This document shows positions 62,301 to 64,000 of a stretch of 64,000 nucleotides of DNA, one piece after another. The stretch's first letter is position 1. Each line of letters opens with the position of its first letter. The DNA comes from Maylandia zebra (taxonomy: Eukaryota; Chordata; Actinopteri; Cichliformes; Cichlidae), in contig NC_135177.1 in the NCBI RefSeq assembly GCF_041146795.1, forward strand, positions 23,286,560 through 23,350,559, in the 5' to 3' direction. The position numbers and the translations under genes are program-made. The notes beneath the pieces are model-generated. The model was given only the letters and a program-made list of their open reading frames with translations, did not search any database and was not told where the DNA came from.

Positions 62301-64000
62301 GGAAGTATTTCAGAGAAGCTTTCCACCTCAGCAAGCATCAAACAGTCCACTCCGGGGCAAAGAATTACAAATGCAGCATCTGTGGGAAAGAGTTTGGTTA
62401 CTCCCAGAGCCTCAGGAGGCACAGTAAACTCCACCAGAAAGGGGAGATGGAAGAGGTGCCCACCACACCGGCTCCAGAGAACCTTAACAGCTTTAACCCA
62501 AATCCTCAATGTAGCGTGGCCCAAGACCGGAGCCAGAACCAAGCACCAAGCACCTCCTCCTATTATCCCTACTCCCAAGACGTCAAGCCTCAAGACACCA
62601 ACCCCCAGCCGCAGCCTCCTCCCCCACCCCAACCACAGCCCCCGCCGCCACCTCGACTCTACACCTGCGCTATATGCTGGAAGTCGTTCCGTCACCACTT
62701 TCACTTGACTGCCCATCACCAGACGGTCCATGAAGGTGGGGGTGAAAAGCTCTTCTGCTGTGAGGTGTGTGGGAAGGCGTTTGCTTACTCTAACAGCCTC
62801 ACTCGACACAAGCAGTCTCAGCATGGCATGACCCGCCCTGAACAGTCTAACCCACAAGAAAGCAACAGTGGGTCTGGAGACAACCGAGGTGGGAGTGATG
62901 TTAATCAGTCAACCTCTGAGAGTGAGGCTGCCACGAATGCACTGCTTCAGATGGCACCTTCCAACGAAGGCCACGGAGGGCAAAGTCTAAGTGTTGTCAC
63001 TCATAGCCACCAACAAGCACCCCCACAGCCACCAGTTGGTTATTCTCCCCTCTTTTATGATGCTGCAGCTACTCAGTCTTCTGCCTCTGCGGCACCAGCT
63101 TACTCTCAGCCACTTCCTCCCAACTCTACAGTCATGCCCCCGCAACACCCGCATTCTCCAGCCGGAGTTAAAGGAGAACACATATATCCAGCTGGATCCC
63201 GTAGCCGAACTCTTCACACCACGGCCCCGTTCCAGCCCCTCACGGAACTGCCCTCCACTGAACATCATCATCTGCATCACCATCATCATCACTCCCACCA
63301 TCATCCCCATCATCAGTCAGGCACCCAGCCCCACCAAACCCTCGACTGCGACGTCCAGTCGTCACACGATGACATGAGACGACACAAGAAGAAGAAAAAA
63401 AAGTCCAACAGGAGAGATTGGAAGGGAAATAAATGGGAATCTCAAGATTTAGTAAGATTTGATGAAATCAAACGAAAGAGAAAGATCAGTTGTACAATAA
63501 GAGGGCAGTTGAATAAAAAACAAGGCTCTCTTCGTTTGACAATTAGGCGAGGAGGAGGATCAGGTGGTGGTGGGTATAAGCTTGTCAACACTGGTGGAAT
63601 GAAAGTGCAGATCCTGTCATCTCTCAAAGTTCCTGTGAAACGTTTTGGCTGTCCAATATGCCCCAATTCTGTGTTTTCCCGTAAAGCGGGGCTGCTTGTC
63701 CACATGGCAGTTAAACACCCACAAAAAGCCTTGAGCACTCAGGAGCGACTTAGGTGCAGTGTGTGTGGGAAGCAGTCTTACAGGCCTTTGGCAGTCTTCA
63801 TTCATCGGGCTTCCCACCGTGCCAGAGGGACTTTCTCCTGCCGACGCTGCTCAGCTCGCTTTTGGAACGCTACCCTTCTTCACAGGCACAAAGTGTCCTG
63901 CCGCCGCAGGGCTAAAGGACTGCAGAGGGGAGATGCTAAGAGGCTGAAGCTTTCAAAAAGACCGGGAGAAAGACAGACCCGTGAGGGTCATGAGGAGATG
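59339..64000 (+). CDS. znf865: C2H2 zinc-finger protein, ZNF865-like (5' 1554 codons, open at window edge)
   Basis: Probable DNA-binding nuclear protein. The frame is open from ATG 59339 (MFQFGKYNLDIIEMLSGHQ) to the window end without an intron. The N-terminal half is low complexity: poly-Gln near 45, Ser-, His- and Pro-rich runs. About 12 C2H2 fingers are visible: residue 522 (CGECGKSFPQLSSLRRHMRMH), 594, 622, one degenerate finger near 649, a block of three from 954 (CSVCGKGFARRETLRRHDRIH then HTGEKPHHC), 1108, about 1140, 1436, and two more to the end. The block from 954 (GFARRETLRRH..CGKYFREAFHLSKH..CGKEFGYSQSLRRH) matches the corresponding block of human ZNF865. The N-terminus also recalls its FQSYPFDFLEFL start. 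ZNF865 sits near SHISA7 in human. The C-terminal fingers lie beyond the window. Orthology is probable, not proven. Confidence 0.8.
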   Translation, partial: MFQFGKYNLDIIEMLSGHQAHQFKGLGLDRQLQHQQQVQLHQHQLQQQQQQQAESPGALLSGLGLGPLQGSRGNAFSDSASIFAKMSAPPPPPLQQQPSSSQSSRSKSSKMSSSSSSHSSGYPQFLRSFHPSEAALAQEQLHPGVGRFEHFAGGSSSSGSAGGLGGLVTSAPPPPPPLHPGLSVPQASPGPSSSSPSPSTSVATSNNPSSSSAVSSLGHQLVGAQSDARSLHQQFSCMLAANQYFLSGVPANASLEQFLVQQGTHNHLGIGLSQTGGEPSTSLAPPPALHSSHTHGHSTPQPQQTPQQPPQQHQLPPHTLSHPHSHSHPHHPLHPGSQPSSLGGFDFQGIPVLSSNQIASLMQQEAGLPLPLPLHLSLSKDDGKGESSGGGSSNSSSSSSRRKKAMAGYLPQRKSDNSSSSSNHGHSSHSGNPSTSSNGGLNHGQPPALIGSGVGMSNMGGEPSSLLASSSSSSSVVSSSSSSAPSSTAASVLVTNDSHLSKSDNQSSMQPNTTESDTEPVYSCGECGKSFPQLSSLRRHMRMHEPTAAGTSNTATTGPNPVHIKTQSDPSLPHSTQEPPQPSSNSCSSPNKIFHCPDCGKGFKKKGHLLQHGVIHSSARPYGCSTCSRAFNRRESLTRHEKIHEEKPFRCPACGRAFRESTSLLNHAASGTCGKPGRGPKQRGSKTGTDGEDRVEGGGGGGNGGGGTYQSNRGVIYGKTEEEDGVIIVREGEPKSGLGCDGLFHSGRGGNSNDRDRADGKYPTDYSRNRYTGYHDDHRSQGNPSPCYSGASPCGSGMAGPALRKAPLAPTLHPHSQTHNQHHHPQQQPHLPLSSLLDDSEDDVTSSVNNAISAITAASNSGNRGDDRGDIIGGLLGGLGLGPLGSPSSTSGMDKNFRGGGSQEAMTSNPQNPTAKPKRPRKPRAKKDPAAGGQPPKRRQYTPRMGPSGLPRTHLCSVCGKGFARRETLRRHDRIHTGEKPHHCTVCGKYFREAFHLSKHQTVHSGAKNYKCSICGKEFGYSQSLRRHSKLHQKGEMEEVPTTPAPENLNSFNPNPQCSVAQDRSQNQAPSTSSYYPYSQDVKPQDTNPQPQPPPPPQPQPPPPPRLYTCAICWKSFRHHFHLTAHHQTVHEGGGEKLFCCEVCGKAFAYSNSLTRHKQSQHGMTRPEQSNPQESNSGSGDNRGGSDVNQSTSESEAATNALLQMAPSNEGHGGQSLSVVTHSHQQAPPQPPVGYSPLFYDAAATQSSASAAPAYSQPLPPNSTVMPPQHPHSPAGVKGEHIYPAGSRSRTLHTTAPFQPLTELPSTEHHHLHHHHHHSHHHPHHQSGTQPHQTLDCDVQSSHDDMRRHKKKKKKSNRRDWKGNKWESQDLVRFDEIKRKRKISCTIRGQLNKKQGSLRLTIRRGGGSGGGGYKLVNTGGMKVQILSSLKVPVKRFGCPICPNSVFSRKAGLLVHMAVKHPQKALSTQERLRCSVCGKQSYRPLAVFIHRASHRARGTFSCRRCSARFWNATLLHRHKVSCRRRAKGLQRGDAKRLKLSKRPGERQTREGHEEM

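Noticed and set aside
59550-63313. Minus-strand frames of 100-285 codons (e.g. 62000-62857)
   Set aside because: Antisense to the repetitive zinc-finger coding exon; no splice signals or motifs.

Overview
The window is vertebrate nuclear DNA, most likely from a percomorph teleost fish. The evidence is spliced genes with GT-AG introns, long AT-rich introns and UTRs, fish-type Tc1, Harbinger, hAT, Penelope, LINE and BEL/Pao elements, and five recognisable vertebrate genes. In human, relatives of these genes lie on 19q13.3-q13.4 (TTYH1, JOSD2, UBE2S, SHISA7, ZNF865), so the order looks like conserved synteny. There is no bacterial or viral genome here and no operon logic; each gene has its own promoter.

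Layout. 1-8045: 3' part of ttyh1 (+), eight coding exons, with two alternative C-termini made by reading one exon in two frames. 8046-13142: transposon cluster. A PIF/Harbinger element (9481-13142) carries a broken HARBI1-like nuclease gene and an antisense Myb-like exon, and it was invaded by a TA-flanked DDE element (10379-11496) and a Penelope GIY-YIG fragment (about 11770-12530). 13509-16115: josd2 (-), four coding exons, complete. 16400-22300: repeat block with a LINE 3' end, a decayed LINE RT, and a Tc1-like copy split by a TIR element filled with an 18-bp minisatellite and by a second insertion that holds a ~1-kb palindrome. 22925-27295: ube2s (+), complete, four coding exons, 3' UTR to about 28545.

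29040-37830: three-layer nest. A LINE copy (-) is split by an LTR-like element with a 4-bp AGGT duplication, which is itself split by a young BEL/Pao retrotransposon (30265-37280; its 414-bp LTRs differ at 2 positions; one in-frame TAG in gag-pol). 38600-50125: shisa7 (+), non-coding leader, five coding exons encoding 715 aa, long 3' UTR. 50126-54750: intergenic with Tc1, LINE/SINE-like remnants and an 18-G run. 54900-64000: a ZNF865-like C2H2 zinc-finger gene (+) with a spliced 5' leader and a coding exon still open at the window edge. Its intron holds a Tc1 copy interrupted by a hAT MITE with a perfect 8-bp duplication.

Functionally the genes are unrelated neighbours: a tweety-family membrane protein, a Josephin deubiquitinase, the Lys11-chain E2 of the APC/C, a Shisa/CKAMP-type AMPA/GABA-receptor auxiliary protein, and a zinc-finger protein. 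The most notable observations are the dual-frame ttyh1 exon with a probable GC donor, the nested LINE/LTR/BEL locus with a readable empty site elsewhere in the window, the minisatellite-filled TIR element, and the 1-kb palindrome. No wholly new system is evident.
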